Source: Rhizobium sp. JAB6
GTDB lineage: Bacteria > Pseudomonadota > Alphaproteobacteria > Rhizobiales > Rhizobiaceae
Assembly: GCF_003024605.1 (NCBI RefSeq)
Contig: NZ_PYJQ01000005.1
Coordinates: 434,001-498,000 of the forward strand
Length of the DNA: 64,000 nucleotides
Direction: 5' to 3'
A program made the position numbers and the translations under genes. The notes beneath the pieces were generated by a model. That model was not told where the DNA came from and searched no databases. It saw only the letters and a program-made list of their open reading frames with translations. Shown here one piece after another: positions 54,931-64,000 of the stretch (the first letter of the stretch is position 1; every line of letters starts with the position of its first letter).

Positions 54931-55811
54931 ACGAAGTGGACCACAGAACGTCGGACGCCATTGATGTCGGCCTTCCGGCTGCGGGTGCCGCAGCCGGCCT
55001 GAACGGCGCCGACGAATGGCGCGATGTGCTGGCGGGCTTCTCGCATATCGTCCTAGTCGCCAACAGCGACGCGGTCGATATCGCCAGCCTGCAGACGCAG
55101 TTTCCGGAAACGGCGCTCTTCGTCTTCTTCAACAAGGTTTACAAGGTTCTGGACCGTCCGTTCCATGGGCATTCGCTGCTGATCTCTCGTGGTCAGCCGC
55201 GAGGCGCCAACATCGTCTATCGCGGCGAAGTGGGCGAGGTGGTCAAATTCTTCCCCGCGGAATATTTCCTCGGCGTCATGAACATCCGGCTTGGTTCGGA
55301 AGAGAAGCTCAATCCGGCCGCCGATTTTCAGGGCGCACCGACCGGCCATCTCGATCTCGTGGGCTTCTGTTCGGATTTCTATACGGAAGGCAAGACGCCG
55401 ACGAGCGGCTTTGCCATGGCGCTTTGGCTCAGTGATCTGAAACTGCCCGGTGCGATCGTGCTTGCCGGCTTCTCGGCAAGGCGCAGTCAGAAGTGGAGGG
55501 TCGTTTCCGTCCATGACTGGAGTTTCGAGCAGACCTTCCTTCGCCTTTTTGCCCGCCTGGGAAAGATCACCATCCATGGCGGGGTCGCGCTGAACCCCTA
55601 TCTCCGCCTTGCTGAGCGCTTCACGGAAGTGCCGCCGGCCGAGATTGCCTTGGCCGCGGCCGAGGTTTTGTCGGAGAGGTTGGGCAATAGCGACGCCGAA
55701 ATAGATAAGCTGATCTCCCTGACCAATGTGATTCGCTCCGCGGATAGTTTCATGCGCCGCCTCAGGCCGAAATTTCTCAAGCGCAAGCCGAAAGGCTCAC
55801 CCGGAGAGTAA
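54927..55811 (+). CDS. Hypothetical protein, possible glycosyltransferase partner
   Basis: A 294-residue protein that I do not recognise with certainty. After an acidic start it has HIVLVANSDAVDIASL, a core with HSLLISRGQPRGANIVYRG, and TPTSGFAMALWLSDL followed by IVLAGFSAR and HDWSFEQTFL. The TSG/GF/H-W pattern is reminiscent of sialyltransferase-like folds, but this is only a resemblance. It starts inside the stop of the upstream glycosyltransferase gene, which ties their functions. The tail is basic. Confidence 0.6.
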   Translation: MNEVDHRTSDAIDVGLPAAGAAAGLNGADEWRDVLAGFSHIVLVANSDAVDIASLQTQFPETALFVFFNKVYKVLDRPFHGHSLLISRGQPRGANIVYRGEVGEVVKFFPAEYFLGVMNIRLGSEEKLNPAADFQGAPTGHLDLVGFCSDFYTEGKTPTSGFAMALWLSDLKLPGAIVLAGFSARRSQKWRVVSVHDWSFEQTFLRLFARLGKITIHGGVALNPYLRLAERFTEVPPAEIALAAAEVLSERLGNSDAEIDKLISLTNVIRSADSFMRRLRPKFLKRKPKGSPGE

Positions 55812-56025
55812 CGAAGGCGAGGGCATTCTTTCCGATAGCATTTGCGGCAGCTTTGCCCCTTGCGGCGGACCTTTTGTTCGAGCTTGCTCCATGCGAAACT
55901 GCGGTTCCGCTTTGGGAAAAAGCAAAAAACGCTCTTGCCAATCGTTTCATCCCGCCTTAAAGGGAGCGCCATGTCTTCGAACTGCTTGGGCGGTCCACCG
56001 CTCGAAGCGAATATTCGAAGGAAGA

Positions 56026-56101
<76 letters not shown>

Positions 56102-56295
56102 TTTTCCTCGATTTGACTGGCGCGTCGTTTCGCAGCTTCTTGGATTGGGGATATGCCGGATTGCCGGCAAATTTTAGAAAGCACCGTATTGCCTCTTGTT
56201 AAATCGGGAATCGGTGTTTATGTAGGGTTCAACAGACACGCGGTGCGTGGGGCTGATATGTTCAGCTTTACGCGCCGTAATTGCGTGGGCAGTCA

Positions 56296-56496
56296 ATGGC
56301 ATCCAAAACGAATCCAATAGCGTTTCTGCGGCAGGTGCGCTCCGAGACGTCGAAAATCACTTGGCCCTCGCGTCGCGAGACGATGATCTCGACGGTGATG
56401 GTGCTCGTCATGGTCGTTTTCGCCTCGCTGTTTTTCTTTGCTGCCGACCAGCTTATTGGCTGGATTCTCAGCTACGTGCTGAATACCGGCAACTGA
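56296..56496 (+). CDS. secE: Protein translocase subunit SecE
   Basis: Essential 66-residue membrane subunit of SecYEG. Amphipathic RQVRSETSKITWPSRRETM, then one membrane segment (TVMVLVMVVFASLFFFAADQ). The length suits the short single-span form. nusG starts 18 bases later; tRNA-Trp lies upstream. Confidence 0.96.
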   Translation: MASKTNPIAFLRQVRSETSKITWPSRRETMISTVMVLVMVVFASLFFFAADQLIGWILSYVLNTGN

Positions 56497-56514
56497 TATC
56501 GGGTGGAGATGAAC

Positions 56515-57045
56515 ATGGCGGCACGTTGGTACATCGTCCACGCTTATTCTAATTTTGAAAAGAAGGTGGCTGATTCCATCGAGGAGAAGGCCAGGCAGAA
56601 GGGTCTCGAGCATCTGTTCGAGAAGATTCTTGTGCCGACCGAAAAGGTTGTCGAGGTTCGTCGCGGCCGTAAGGTCGACAGCGAGCGCAAGTTCTTCCCG
56701 GGTTACGTGCTCGTACGCGCCAACCTGACGGATGAGGCCTATCATCTGATCAAGAATACGCCGAAAGTCACTGGCTTCCTCGGCTCCGATAATAAGCCCG
56801 TTCCGATTCCGGATTATGAAGCCGAGCGCATTCTCGGTCAGGTCCAGGAAGGCGTCGAGCGGCCGAAAGCTTCCGTATCCTTCGAGATCGGCGAGCAGGT
56901 CCGCGTGTCCGATGGCCCGTTTGCCTCGTTCAACGGCACGGTTCAGGATGTGGACGAAGAGCGTTCTCGCCTGAAGGTGGAGGTGTCGATCTTCGGCCGC
57001 GCCACGCCGGTCGAGCTGGAATACAGCCAGGTCGAGAAGGTCTGA
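56515..57045 (+). CDS. nusG: Transcription termination/antitermination protein NusG
   Basis: A 176-residue protein with the NGN domain (ARWYIVHAYSNFEKKVADSI, RKFFPGYVLV) and a C-terminal KOW domain (GEQVRVSDGPFASFNGTVQDVDEERSRLKVEV). It binds RNA polymerase and couples to ribosomes or Rho. The start ATG 56515 has GGAG at six bases; an in-frame GTG at 56503 is less likely. Confidence 0.96.
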   Translation: MAARWYIVHAYSNFEKKVADSIEEKARQKGLEHLFEKILVPTEKVVEVRRGRKVDSERKFFPGYVLVRANLTDEAYHLIKNTPKVTGFLGSDNKPVPIPDYEAERILGQVQEGVERPKASVSFEIGEQVRVSDGPFASFNGTVQDVDEERSRLKVEVSIFGRATPVELEYSQVEKV

Positions 57046-57060
57046 TTGTGATTTCTACGA

Positions 57061-57087
57061 AAGGTTGGCCTGGCGGCTGGCCTTTTG
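57061..57087 (+). terminator. Hairpin after nusG (attenuator or terminator)
   Basis: AAGGTTGGCC pairs with GGCTGGCCTT (some G-T pairs) and a TTT tail follows, 15 bases past the nusG stop. An AT-rich palindrome TAAGTA-AA-TACTTA lies next, at 57102-57115. Confidence 0.6.
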
Positions 57088-57259
57088 TTCGAGTTTGGAT
57101 ATAAGTAAATACTTACTTATGTCTCGCGGCAAAGCCGCAATTCGCGTGGAAGGGTAGGGTCTTAGCCAGGCCTGGCGATCCGCACCACGCAACCGCAGCC
57201 GCCGGAGCGATCCGGCATTAGTCGGCCGGGCAACCGGCCATGTAGAAAGGCAGAGAGAA

Positions 57260-57691
57260 ATGGCTAAGAAAGTTGCAGGCCAGCTCAAGCTGCAGGTCAA
57301 GGCCGGCTCGGCGAATCCGTCGCCGCCGATCGGTCCTGCGCTTGGTCAGCGTGGCATTAACATCATGGAATTCTGCAAGGCGTTCAATGCCGCCACGCAG
57401 GAAATGGAAAAGGGTATGCCGATCCCGGTCGTCATCACCTACTACCAGGATAAGTCCTTCACCTTCGCAATGAAGCAGCCGCCGGTCAGCTACTTCCTGA
57501 AGAAGGAAGCGAAGATCCAGTCCGGCTCGAAGACCCCGGGCAAGGGCGCCAAGGCCGGCACCCTGACCAAGGCTCAGGTCAAGGCAATTGCCGAAGCCAA
57601 GATGAAGGATCTGAATGCCGCCGATATCGAAGGCGCAATGGCCATGATCGAGGGCTCCGCCCGCGCCATGGGCCTGGAAGTGGTAGGTTAA
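57260..57691 (+). CDS. rplK: 50S ribosomal protein L11
   Basis: A 143-residue L11 that binds the GTPase-associated centre of 23S rRNA. It begins [21 protein letters not shown] and has [18 protein letters not shown] and the usual C-terminal domain. Preceded by GAGAGAA. Only four bases lie before rplA, forming the L11-L1 operon. Confidence 0.97.
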   Translation: MAKKVAGQLKLQVKAGSANPSPPIGPALGQRGINIMEFCKAFNAATQEMEKGMPIPVVITYYQDKSFTFAMKQPPVSYFLKKEAKIQSGSKTPGKGAKAGTLTKAQVKAIAEAKMKDLNAADIEGAMAMIEGSARAMGLEVVG

Positions 57692-57695
57692 GACC

Positions 57696-58394
57696 ATGGT
57701 AGCAAAGCGTATTCAGAAGATTCGTGAAGGCGTTGATCCGACCAAGCTTTATGCTCTGGATCTGGCCATCAACATGGTCAAGGAACGTGCCGTCGCCAAG
57801 TTCGACGAAACCGTCGAAATCTCGATGAACCTCGGTGTTGACCCGCGTCACGCCGACCAGATGGTTCGTGGCGTCGTCAACCTGCCGAACGGCACCGGCC
57901 GTACGGTTCGCGTTGCCGTCTTCGCTCGTGGCGCCAAGGCTGATGAAGCCAAGGCTGCCGGTGCAGACATCGTCGGCGCGGAAGACTTGGTTGAAATCGT
58001 TCAGGGCGGCAAGATCGATTTCGATCGCTGCATCGCCACCCCGGACATGATGCCGCTCGTCGGCCGTCTCGGTAAGGTTCTCGGCCCGCGCGGCATGATG
58101 CCGAACCCGAAGGTTGGCACCGTCACGATGGACGTCAAGGGTGCTGTTGAGGCTTCCAAGGGCGGTGCCGTCGAGTTCCGCGTCGAGAAGGCTGGTATCG
58201 TCCATGCCGGTATCGGCAAGGCTTCCTTCGACGCCAAGGCTCTGGAAGAAAACATCCGCGCCTTCGCCGACGCTGTCATCAAGGCGAAGCCGGCTGGCGC
58301 CAAGGGCAACTACCTGAAGCGTGTTGCGATCTCCTCGACCATGGGTCCGGGCGTCAAGATCGAGCCGTCGACGGTTACGGCGCCGAGCGCCTAA
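57696..58394 (+). CDS. rplA: 50S ribosomal protein L1
   Basis: A 232-residue L1 with [39 protein letters not shown] and the conserved [22 protein letters not shown]1 classically binds its own operon's mRNA to limit translation. A hairpin follows its stop. Confidence 0.97.
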   Translation: MVAKRIQKIREGVDPTKLYALDLAINMVKERAVAKFDETVEISMNLGVDPRHADQMVRGVVNLPNGTGRTVRVAVFARGAKADEAKAAGADIVGAEDLVEIVQGGKIDFDRCIATPDMMPLVGRLGKVLGPRGMMPNPKVGTVTMDVKGAVEASKGGAVEFRVEKAGIVHAGIGKASFDAKALEENIRAFADAVIKAKPAGAKGNYLKRVAISSTMGPGVKIEPSTVTAPSA

Positions 58395-58723
58395 AGATTA
58401 TGCCGGGCGTTGTGCCCGGCGTTTAAGAATTCCCGGCCTTTCGGGGCTGGGATTTCCGGAGAAATCCGGAATTCCTGTCCGAGATTGCAGGTGGTTATCC
58501 CTTAATCACTCAAGCCTGCATGAGACGGGTAAGACCCGAATTTTGAAGAAGCTTCGCTTCGATGAACTCGGTTCGAGCCTTGGATGCCTTGTGCCTTGGA
58601 GCCGTCAGGCTCGAGCGCGAGGGGACAGGATCCTCAAGCGTCGCTTGGGATCTCATCGATCCCAGGAGGCAAAAGGCAACCCGGCAGGCCCGTTAACCCG
58701 GTCCTGTCAACTGGAGAAAAGCA
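58395..58723 (+). ncRNA. rplJ leader region (L10-type leader)
   Basis: Non-coding stretch of about 330 bases between rplA and rplJ. It has hairpin GCCGGGC/GCCCGGC (58402-58420), a GAATTC-anchored larger structure (58429-58474), and further GC stems before the GTG start. In bacteria the L10(L12)4 complex binds such leaders to repress rplJL. The assignment is by position and structure only. Confidence 0.6.
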
Positions 58724-59242
58724 GTGGAAAGAGCGGAAAAACGCGAATTCGTCACGGAACTGAACGAAGTCTTCAAGGCTTCGGGCTCGGTTGTCGTGGC
58801 CCACTATGCTGGTGCTACAGTCGCTCAGATGAACGATTTTCGTTCCAAAATGCGCGCTGCTGGCGGCACCGTCAAAGTCGCGAAGAACCGCCTGGCCAAA
58901 ATTGCTCTTCAGGGCACGGATGCGGAAGGGATTTCCAATCTCTTCACCGGTCAGACGCTGATCGCATACAGCACTGATCCGATTACCGCTCCGAAGGTCG
59001 TCGTGGATTTCGCCAAGAGCAACGACAAGATCGTTGTTCTGGGCGGCGCCATGGGAACAACAACGCTCAACGCCGAAGGTGTCAAGTCGCTCGCGACCCT
59101 GCCTTCGCTGGACGAGCTGCGCGCGAAGCTGCTGGGCATGATCCAGACTCCGGCTACCCGCATCGCAGGTGTTGTTGCAGCGCCGGCAAGCCAGCTTGCT
59201 CGCGTGTTCTCGGCCTACGCCAAGAAGGACGAAGCCGCGTAA
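58724..59242 (+). CDS. rplJ: 50S ribosomal protein L10
   Basis: A 172-residue stalk base protein. It starts at GTG 58724 with CTGGAG upstream and contains [38 protein letters not shown] and the C-terminal L12-binding helix. The long leader suggests autogenous control. Confidence 0.96.
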   Translation: MERAEKREFVTELNEVFKASGSVVVAHYAGATVAQMNDFRSKMRAAGGTVKVAKNRLAKIALQGTDAEGISNLFTGQTLIAYSTDPITAPKVVVDFAKSNDKIVVLGGAMGTTTLNAEGVKSLATLPSLDELRAKLLGMIQTPATRIAGVVAAPASQLARVFSAYAKKDEAA

Positions 59243-59300
59243 GGCGGTTTTTCGCTGTTCATAACCAACCAGTTCGAACCGAACAAAAGGAACTACTAAA

Positions 59301-59684
<384 letters not shown>

Positions 59685-59699
59685 GCTTGAAACTGCTTT

Positions 59700-59784
59700 G
59701 GGAGGTGGCTTTTTGCTACCTCCCATTTGCCGTTTTTCTGAACGAATTACCCAAAAGCCGCGGGCAAAACGGCTTTTGGGTAAT
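59700..59784 (+). promoter_or_regulatory. Two hairpins between rplL and rpoB
   Basis: First GGGAGGT/ACCTCCC (59700-59724), then a perfect 15-base inverted repeat ATTACCCAAAAGCCG / CGGCTTTTGGGTAAT with a 9-base loop (59746-59784). Neither has a long T-run. The second could be a partial terminator or an RNase III-type processing site, as known between rplL and rpoB in E. coli. Confidence 0.6.
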
Positions 59785-59946
59785 GGGTTCTTCAAGAGGA
59801 TGGTCTCAAACCGAACCGCGACGCAATCCGGCTGAGCGGTTTTCGGTTAAATAGACGAGATTGAACTACTCATTGATTGATGGGGTCGCCTGGCCAGCGA
59901 TTCCCATCCGTTGCAGGCCCGGGTGCAGGATTTTAAAGGAGCGACG

Positions 59947-62900
59947 ATGGCTCAGACCCTTTCGTTCAACGGTCGCAGGCGCGTACGCAAGTTTTTTGGT
60001 AAGATTCCCGAAGTCGCAGAGATGCCGAACCTCATCGAGGTTCAGAAGGCGTCCTACGATCAGTTTCTCATGGTCGAAGAACCGAAGGGCGGCCGCCCGG
60101 ACGAAGGTCTTCAGGCTGTCTTCAAGTCGGTTTTTCCGATCACCGATTTCTCCGGCGCGTCCATGCTGGAGTTCGTTTCCTATGAGTTCGAACCGCCGAA
60201 GTTCGACGTCGATGAGTGCCGCCAGCGCGACCTGACCTACGCCGCGCCGCTGAAGGTGACCCTCCGTCTGATCGTGTTCGACATCGACGAGGATACGGGC
60301 GCGAAGTCCATCAAGGACATCAAGGAACAGAGCGTCTACATGGGCGACATGCCGCTCATGACGAACAACGGTACGTTCATCGTGAACGGCACCGAGCGCG
60401 TGATCGTGTCGCAGATGCACCGTTCCCCGGGCGTCTTCTTCGATCACGACAAGGGCAAGAGCCATTCTTCCGGCAAGCTGCTCTTTGCCGCTCGCGTCAT
60501 CCCCTACCGCGGTTCCTGGCTCGACATCGAATTCGATGCCAAGGACATCGTCTACGCCCGTATCGACCGCCGGCGCAAGATTCCCGTGACGTCGCTTCTG
60601 ATGGCGCTCGGCATGGATGGTGAAGACATCCTGTCGACCTTCTACACGAAGTCGCTCTACCAGCGCGATGGCGATGGCTGGCGTATTCCCTTCAAGCCGG
60701 AAACGCTGAAGGGCGCCAAGACCGTTGCCGACATGATCGACGCCGACACCGGCGAAGTCGTGGTCGAAGGCGGCAAGAAGCTCACGCCGCGCCTGCTGCG
60801 TCAGCTGCAGGACAAGGGCCTCAAGGCTCTGAAGGCGACCGACGAAGAGCTGTACGGCCTGTTCCTGGCGGAAGATATCGTCAACTTCCAGACCGGTGAG
60901 ATCTATCTCGAAGCCGGCGACGAAATCGACGAGAAGACCCTGCCTGTCATCCTGAACGCGGGCTTCGATGAAATCCCGGTTCTCGGCATCGACCACATCA
61001 ATGTCGGCGCCTACATCCGCAACACGCTCGCAGCCGACAAGAACGAGAACCGCCAGGACGCTCTGTTCGACATCTACCGCGTCATGCGTCCGGGCGAGCC
61101 GCCGACCATGGAATCGGCCGAAGCCATGTTCAACTCGCTGTTCTTCGATGCGGAGCGCTACGATCTCTCCGCCGTCGGCCGCGTGAAGATGAACATGCGC
61201 CTCGACCTCGACGTCGAAGACACCGTCCGCATCCTGCGCAAGGACGACATCCTGGCCGTGGTCAAGATGCTTGTCGAGCTGCGTGACGGCAAGGGCGAGA
61301 TCGACGATATCGACAACCTCGGCAACCGCCGCGTCCGTTCGGTCGGCGAGCTGATGGAAAACCAGTATCGTCTCGGCCTGCTGCGTATGGAACGCGCGAT
61401 CAAGGAACGTATGTCCTCGATCGAAATCGACACGGTCATGCCGCAGGATCTGATCAACGCAAAGCCGGCCGCCGCCGCCGTCCGCGAATTCTTCGGCTCC
61501 TCGCAGCTGTCGCAGTTCATGGACCAGGTGAACCCGCTTTCGGAAATCACTCACAAGCGTCGTCTTTCGGCTCTTGGCCCGGGCGGTCTGACCCGCGAGC
61601 GCGCCGGCTTCGAAGTCCGCGACGTTCATCCGACGCACTATGGTCGTATTTGCCCGATCGAAACGCCGGAAGGTCCGAACATCGGCCTCATCAACTCGCT
61701 GGCGACCTTTGCCCGCGTCAACAAGTACGGCTTCATCGAAAGCCCTTATCGCCGCATCATCGACGGTAAGGTGACCAACGACGTGCTCTACCTCTCCGCT
61801 ATGGAAGAGGCGAAGTACTACGTTGCTCAGGCCAACGCCGAGCTCGACGCCGACGGCTCCTTCATCGAGGAATTCGTCGTTTGCCGTCACGCCGGCGAAG
61901 TCATGCTCGCTCCGCGCGACAACATCAACCTGATGGACGTCTCGCCGAAGCAGCTGGTTTCGGTTGCTGCCGCTCTGATCCCGTTCCTGGAAAACGACGA
62001 CGCCAACCGCGCGCTCATGGGCTCGAACATGCAGCGTCAGGCCGTGCCGCTTCTGCGTGCCGAAGCTCCGTTCGTCGGCACGGGCATGGAGCCGGTCGTC
62101 GCGCGTGACTCCGGTGCTGCCATCGGCGCCCGCCGCGGCGGCGTGGTCGACCAGGTCGACGCGACGCGTATCGTTATCCGCGCCACCGAGGACCTCGATC
62201 CGTCGAAGTCCGGCGTCGATATCTACCGCCTGATGAAGTTCCAGCGTTCGAACCAGAACACCTGCGTCAACCAGCGCCCGCTGGTCACCGTCGGTGACGT
62301 GGTCAACAAGGGCGACATTCTCGCAGACGGTCCGTCGACCGACCTCGGCGATCTGGCCCTCGGCCGCAACGTGCTCGTCGCGTTCATGCCGTGGAACGGC
62401 TACAACTACGAAGACTCGATCCTGCTCTCCGAGCGCATCGTTGCCGACGACGTGTTCACCTCCATCCACATCGAAGAATTCGAAGTGATGGCGCGCGACA
62501 CCAAGCTCGGTCCGGAAGAAATCACCCGCGACATCCCGAACGTTTCGGAAGAAGCGCTGAAGAACCTGGACGAAGCCGGCATCGTTTACATCGGCGCCGA
62601 AGTTCAGCCGGGCGATATCCTCGTCGGCAAGATCACGCCGAAGGGCGAAAGCCCGATGACGCCGGAAGAAAAGCTCCTGCGCGCCATCTTCGGTGAAAAG
62701 GCATCCGACGTTCGCGATACCTCCATGCGCATGCCGCCCGGCACCTACGGTACGGTCGTCGAAGTCCGCGTCTTCAACCGTCACGGCGTCGAAAAGGACG
62801 AACGTGCCATGGCGATCGAGCGCGAAGAGATCGAACGCCTTGCCAAGGACCGTGACGACGAACAGGCGATCCTCGACCGTAACGTCTACGGCCGTCTGGT

Positions 62901-64000
62901 CGAGATGCTGCGCGGTCAGGTTGCTCTTGCTGGTCCGAAGGGCTTCAAGAAGGGCACGGAACTGTCGAACGCAGTCGTTTCGGAGTATCCGCGTTCGCAG
63001 TGGTGGATGTTCGCCGTCGAGGACGAAAAGGTCCAGAGCGAGCTCGAAGCCCTGCGTGGCCAGTACGACGAATCCAAGTCGCGCCTCGAACAGCGCTTCA
63101 TGGACAAGGTCGAAAAGGTCCAGCGCGGCGACGAAATGCCTCCGGGCGTCATGAAGATGGTCAAGGTCTTCGTCGCTGTGAAGCGCAAGATCCAGCCGGG
63201 CGACAAGATGGCAGGCCGTCACGGGAACAAGGGCGTGGTCTCGCGCATTGTTCCGGTCGAGGACATGCCGTTCCTCGAAGACGGTACGCATGTCGATATC
63301 GTGCTGAACCCGCTTGGCGTTCCCTCGCGCATGAATGTCGGTCAGATTCTCGAAACGCACCTCGGCTGGGCTTGCGCCGGCATGGGCCGTCAGATCGGCG
63401 AACTGATCGAAGCCTACAAGGCGAGCGGCGACATCGAGCCTCTGCGCAAGACGATCGATCTGGTCGTCGGCGATGGCCCGAAGAGCGACGACGTTCACGA
63501 GTATGACGATGCATCGGTGCTGCGTCTGGCCGATCAGTGGAAGCGTGGCGTGTCCATCGCAACCCCGGTCTTCGACGGTGCCGGCGAAGCTGACGTCAAC
63601 AAGATGCTGGCAATGGCAGGTCTCAAGGAAACCGGTCAGTCGACGCTGTACGACGGACGTACCGGCGAGCAGTTCGACCGCCAGGTCACGGTTGGCTACA
63701 TCTACATGCTGAAGCTGAACCACCTTGTCGACGACAAGATCCACGCCCGTTCGATCGGACCGTACTCGCTCGTTACCCAGCAGCCGCTGGGCGGTAAGGC
63801 GCAGTTCGGCGGTCAGCGCTTCGGTGAAATGGAAGTCTGGGCGCTCGAAGCTTACGGTGCAGCCTACACGCTGCAGGAAATGCTCACGGTCAAGTCGGAC
63901 GACGTGGCCGGCCGTACCAAGGTCTACGAAGCCATCGTTCGTGGCGACGACACCTTCGAGGCGGGCATTCCGGAAAGCTTCAACGTTCTCGTCAAGGAAA
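59947..64000 (+). CDS. rpoB: DNA-directed RNA polymerase subunit beta (partial)
   Basis: Beta subunit of RNA polymerase, cut by the right edge. ATG 59947 has AAAGGAG upstream and begins [19 protein letters not shown]. The rifampicin region near 61497-61580 reads [18 protein letters not shown] then [13 protein letters not shown], with Asp, His and Ser at the usual resistance positions, so no resistance change is visible. Late blocks include [11 protein letters not shown] and [12 protein letters not shown]. The gene continues past the window, normally to rpoC. Confidence 0.98.
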   Translation, partial: MAQTLSFNGRRRVRKFFGKIPEVAEMPNLIEVQKASYDQFLMVEEPKGGRPDEGLQAVFKSVFPITDFSGASMLEFVSYEFEPPKFDVDECRQRDLTYAAPLKVTLRLIVFDIDEDTGAKSIKDIKEQSVYMGDMPLMTNNGTFIVNGTERVIVSQMHRSPGVFFDHDKGKSHSSGKLLFAARVIPYRGSWLDIEFDAKDIVYARIDRRRKIPVTSLLMALGMDGEDILSTFYTKSLYQRDGDGWRIPFKPETLKGAKTVADMIDADTGEVVVEGGKKLTPRLLRQLQDKGLKALKATDEELYGLFLAEDIVNFQTGEIYLEAGDEIDEKTLPVILNAGFDEIPVLGIDHINVGAYIRNTLAADKNENRQDALFDIYRVMRPGEPPTMESAEAMFNSLFFDAERYDLSAVGRVKMNMRLDLDVEDTVRILRKDDILAVVKMLVELRDGKGEIDDIDNLGNRRVRSVGELMENQYRLGLLRMERAIKERMSSIEIDTVMPQDLINAKPAAAAVREFFGSSQLSQFMDQVNPLSEITHKRRLSALGPGGLTRERAGFEVRDVHPTHYGRICPIETPEGPNIGLINSLATFARVNKYGFIESPYRRIIDGKVTNDVLYLSAMEEAKYYVAQANAELDADGSFIEEFVVCRHAGEVMLAPRDNINLMDVSPKQLVSVAAALIPFLENDDANRALMGSNMQRQAVPLLRAEAPFVGTGMEPVVARDSGAAIGARRGGVVDQVDATRIVIRATEDLDPSKSGVDIYRLMKFQRSNQNTCVNQRPLVTVGDVVNKGDILADGPSTDLGDLALGRNVLVAFMPWNGYNYEDSILLSERIVADDVFTSIHIEEFEVMARDTKLGPEEITRDIPNVSEEALKNLDEAGIVYIGAEVQPGDILVGKITPKGESPMTPEEKLLRAIFGEKASDVRDTSMRMPPGTYGTVVEVRVFNRHGVEKDERAMAIEREEIERLAKDRDDEQAILDRNVYGRLVEMLRGQVALAGPKGFKKGTELSNAVVSEYPRSQWWMFAVEDEKVQSELEALRGQYDESKSRLEQRFMDKVEKVQRGDEMPPGVMKMVKVFVAVKRKIQPGDKMAGRHGNKGVVSRIVPVEDMPFLEDGTHVDIVLNPLGVPSRMNVGQILETHLGWACAGMGRQIGELIEAYKASGDIEPLRKTIDLVVGDGPKSDDVHEYDDASVLRLADQWKRGVSIATPVFDGAGEADVNKMLAMAGLKETGQSTLYDGRTGEQFDRQVTVGYIYMLKLNHLVDDKIHARSIGPYSLVTQQPLGGKAQFGGQRFGEMEVWALEAYGAAYTLQEMLTVKSDDVAGRTKVYEAIVRGDDTFEAGIPESFNVLVKE

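Noticed and set aside
61497..61580. Possible rifampicin-resistance change in rpoB (MDQVNPL instead of MDQNNPL)
   Set aside because: The changed position is, as far as I recall, normal for rhizobia; the usual Asp, His and Ser resistance positions are wild type.
59866..63744. A long minus-strand open frame opposite rpoB (over 1,200 codons)
   Set aside because: It lies entirely antisense to a certain gene, has no recognisable domain and reflects high-GC codon bias; rpoB explains the region.

Overview
The window is an intact stretch of an alphaproteobacterial chromosome, most likely Rhizobium or a close Rhizobiaceae relative. The evidence is the gene order (divK-pleD-rpmG, pyrB/pyrC'-plsY-dprA-topA-rnr, gatC-gatA, gatB, accB-accC-aat, rne-amidase-mrcA-prfB, tRNA-Tyr/Gly-tuf, tRNA-Trp-secE-nusG-rplKAJL-rpoB), high-GC coding sequence, GANTC and TTAACCAT cell-cycle motifs, and alphaproteobacteria-type proteins such as NDUFA12, DUF3572, DUF2155 and DUF3597. 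I see no insertion sequence, prophage, CRISPR array or rRNA operon.

Region 1 (1-10168): an L,D-transpeptidase cut by the left edge, a GH25 muramidase lipoprotein, DNA polymerase IV, a GNAT acetyltransferase, a HAD-like protein with DUF3572, then the cell-cycle pair divK-pleD. An AT-rich gap holding a probable small RNA follows, then rpmG, an MFS transporter and a DUF983 protein. Region 2 (10200-19564, minus strand): a DNA/RNA and nucleotide cluster reading pyrB, a catalytically dead pyrC homologue, plsY, dprA, topA and rnr, most with overlapping start and stop codons.

Region 3 (19750-32287): an AidB-like flavoprotein, a parD antitoxin beside a frameshifted parE, GNAT and TetR genes, a tiny membrane-protein pair behind CtrA-like sites, ruvX, a UPF0173 hydrolase, and the tRNA amidotransferase genes gatC-gatA and gatB interrupted by a yjhX toxin-like gene and several GNAT genes. 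Respiratory-assembly (NDUFA12) and DUF2155 genes close it. Region 4 (32367-47372): aat-accC-accB-aroQ and a DsbA-like protein, an aminotransferase, RNase E with a leader of four tandem hairpins, amidase, PBP1A, prfB with its programmed +1 frameshift, and NAD kinase.

Region 5 (47531-64000): tRNA-Thr, a protease-inhibitor-like protein, RlmB, tRNA-Tyr and tRNA-Gly, EF-Tu, an epimerase, a two-gene glycosyltransferase-type cassette, tRNA-Trp, then secE-nusG-rplK-rplA-rplJ-rplL-rpoB (rpoB cut by the right edge).

The most interesting uncharacterised signal is the region upstream of yjhX (27586-28040). It shows, in order on the minus strand, a promoter-like pair, an 8-codon leader ORF with its own ribosome-binding site, a hairpin starting next to the leader stop codon, a terminator-like hairpin with a T-tract, and then the yjhX gene. 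This is the layout of a translation-sensing attenuator controlling a toxin-like gene. All function calls are from reading the sequence; no database search was run.
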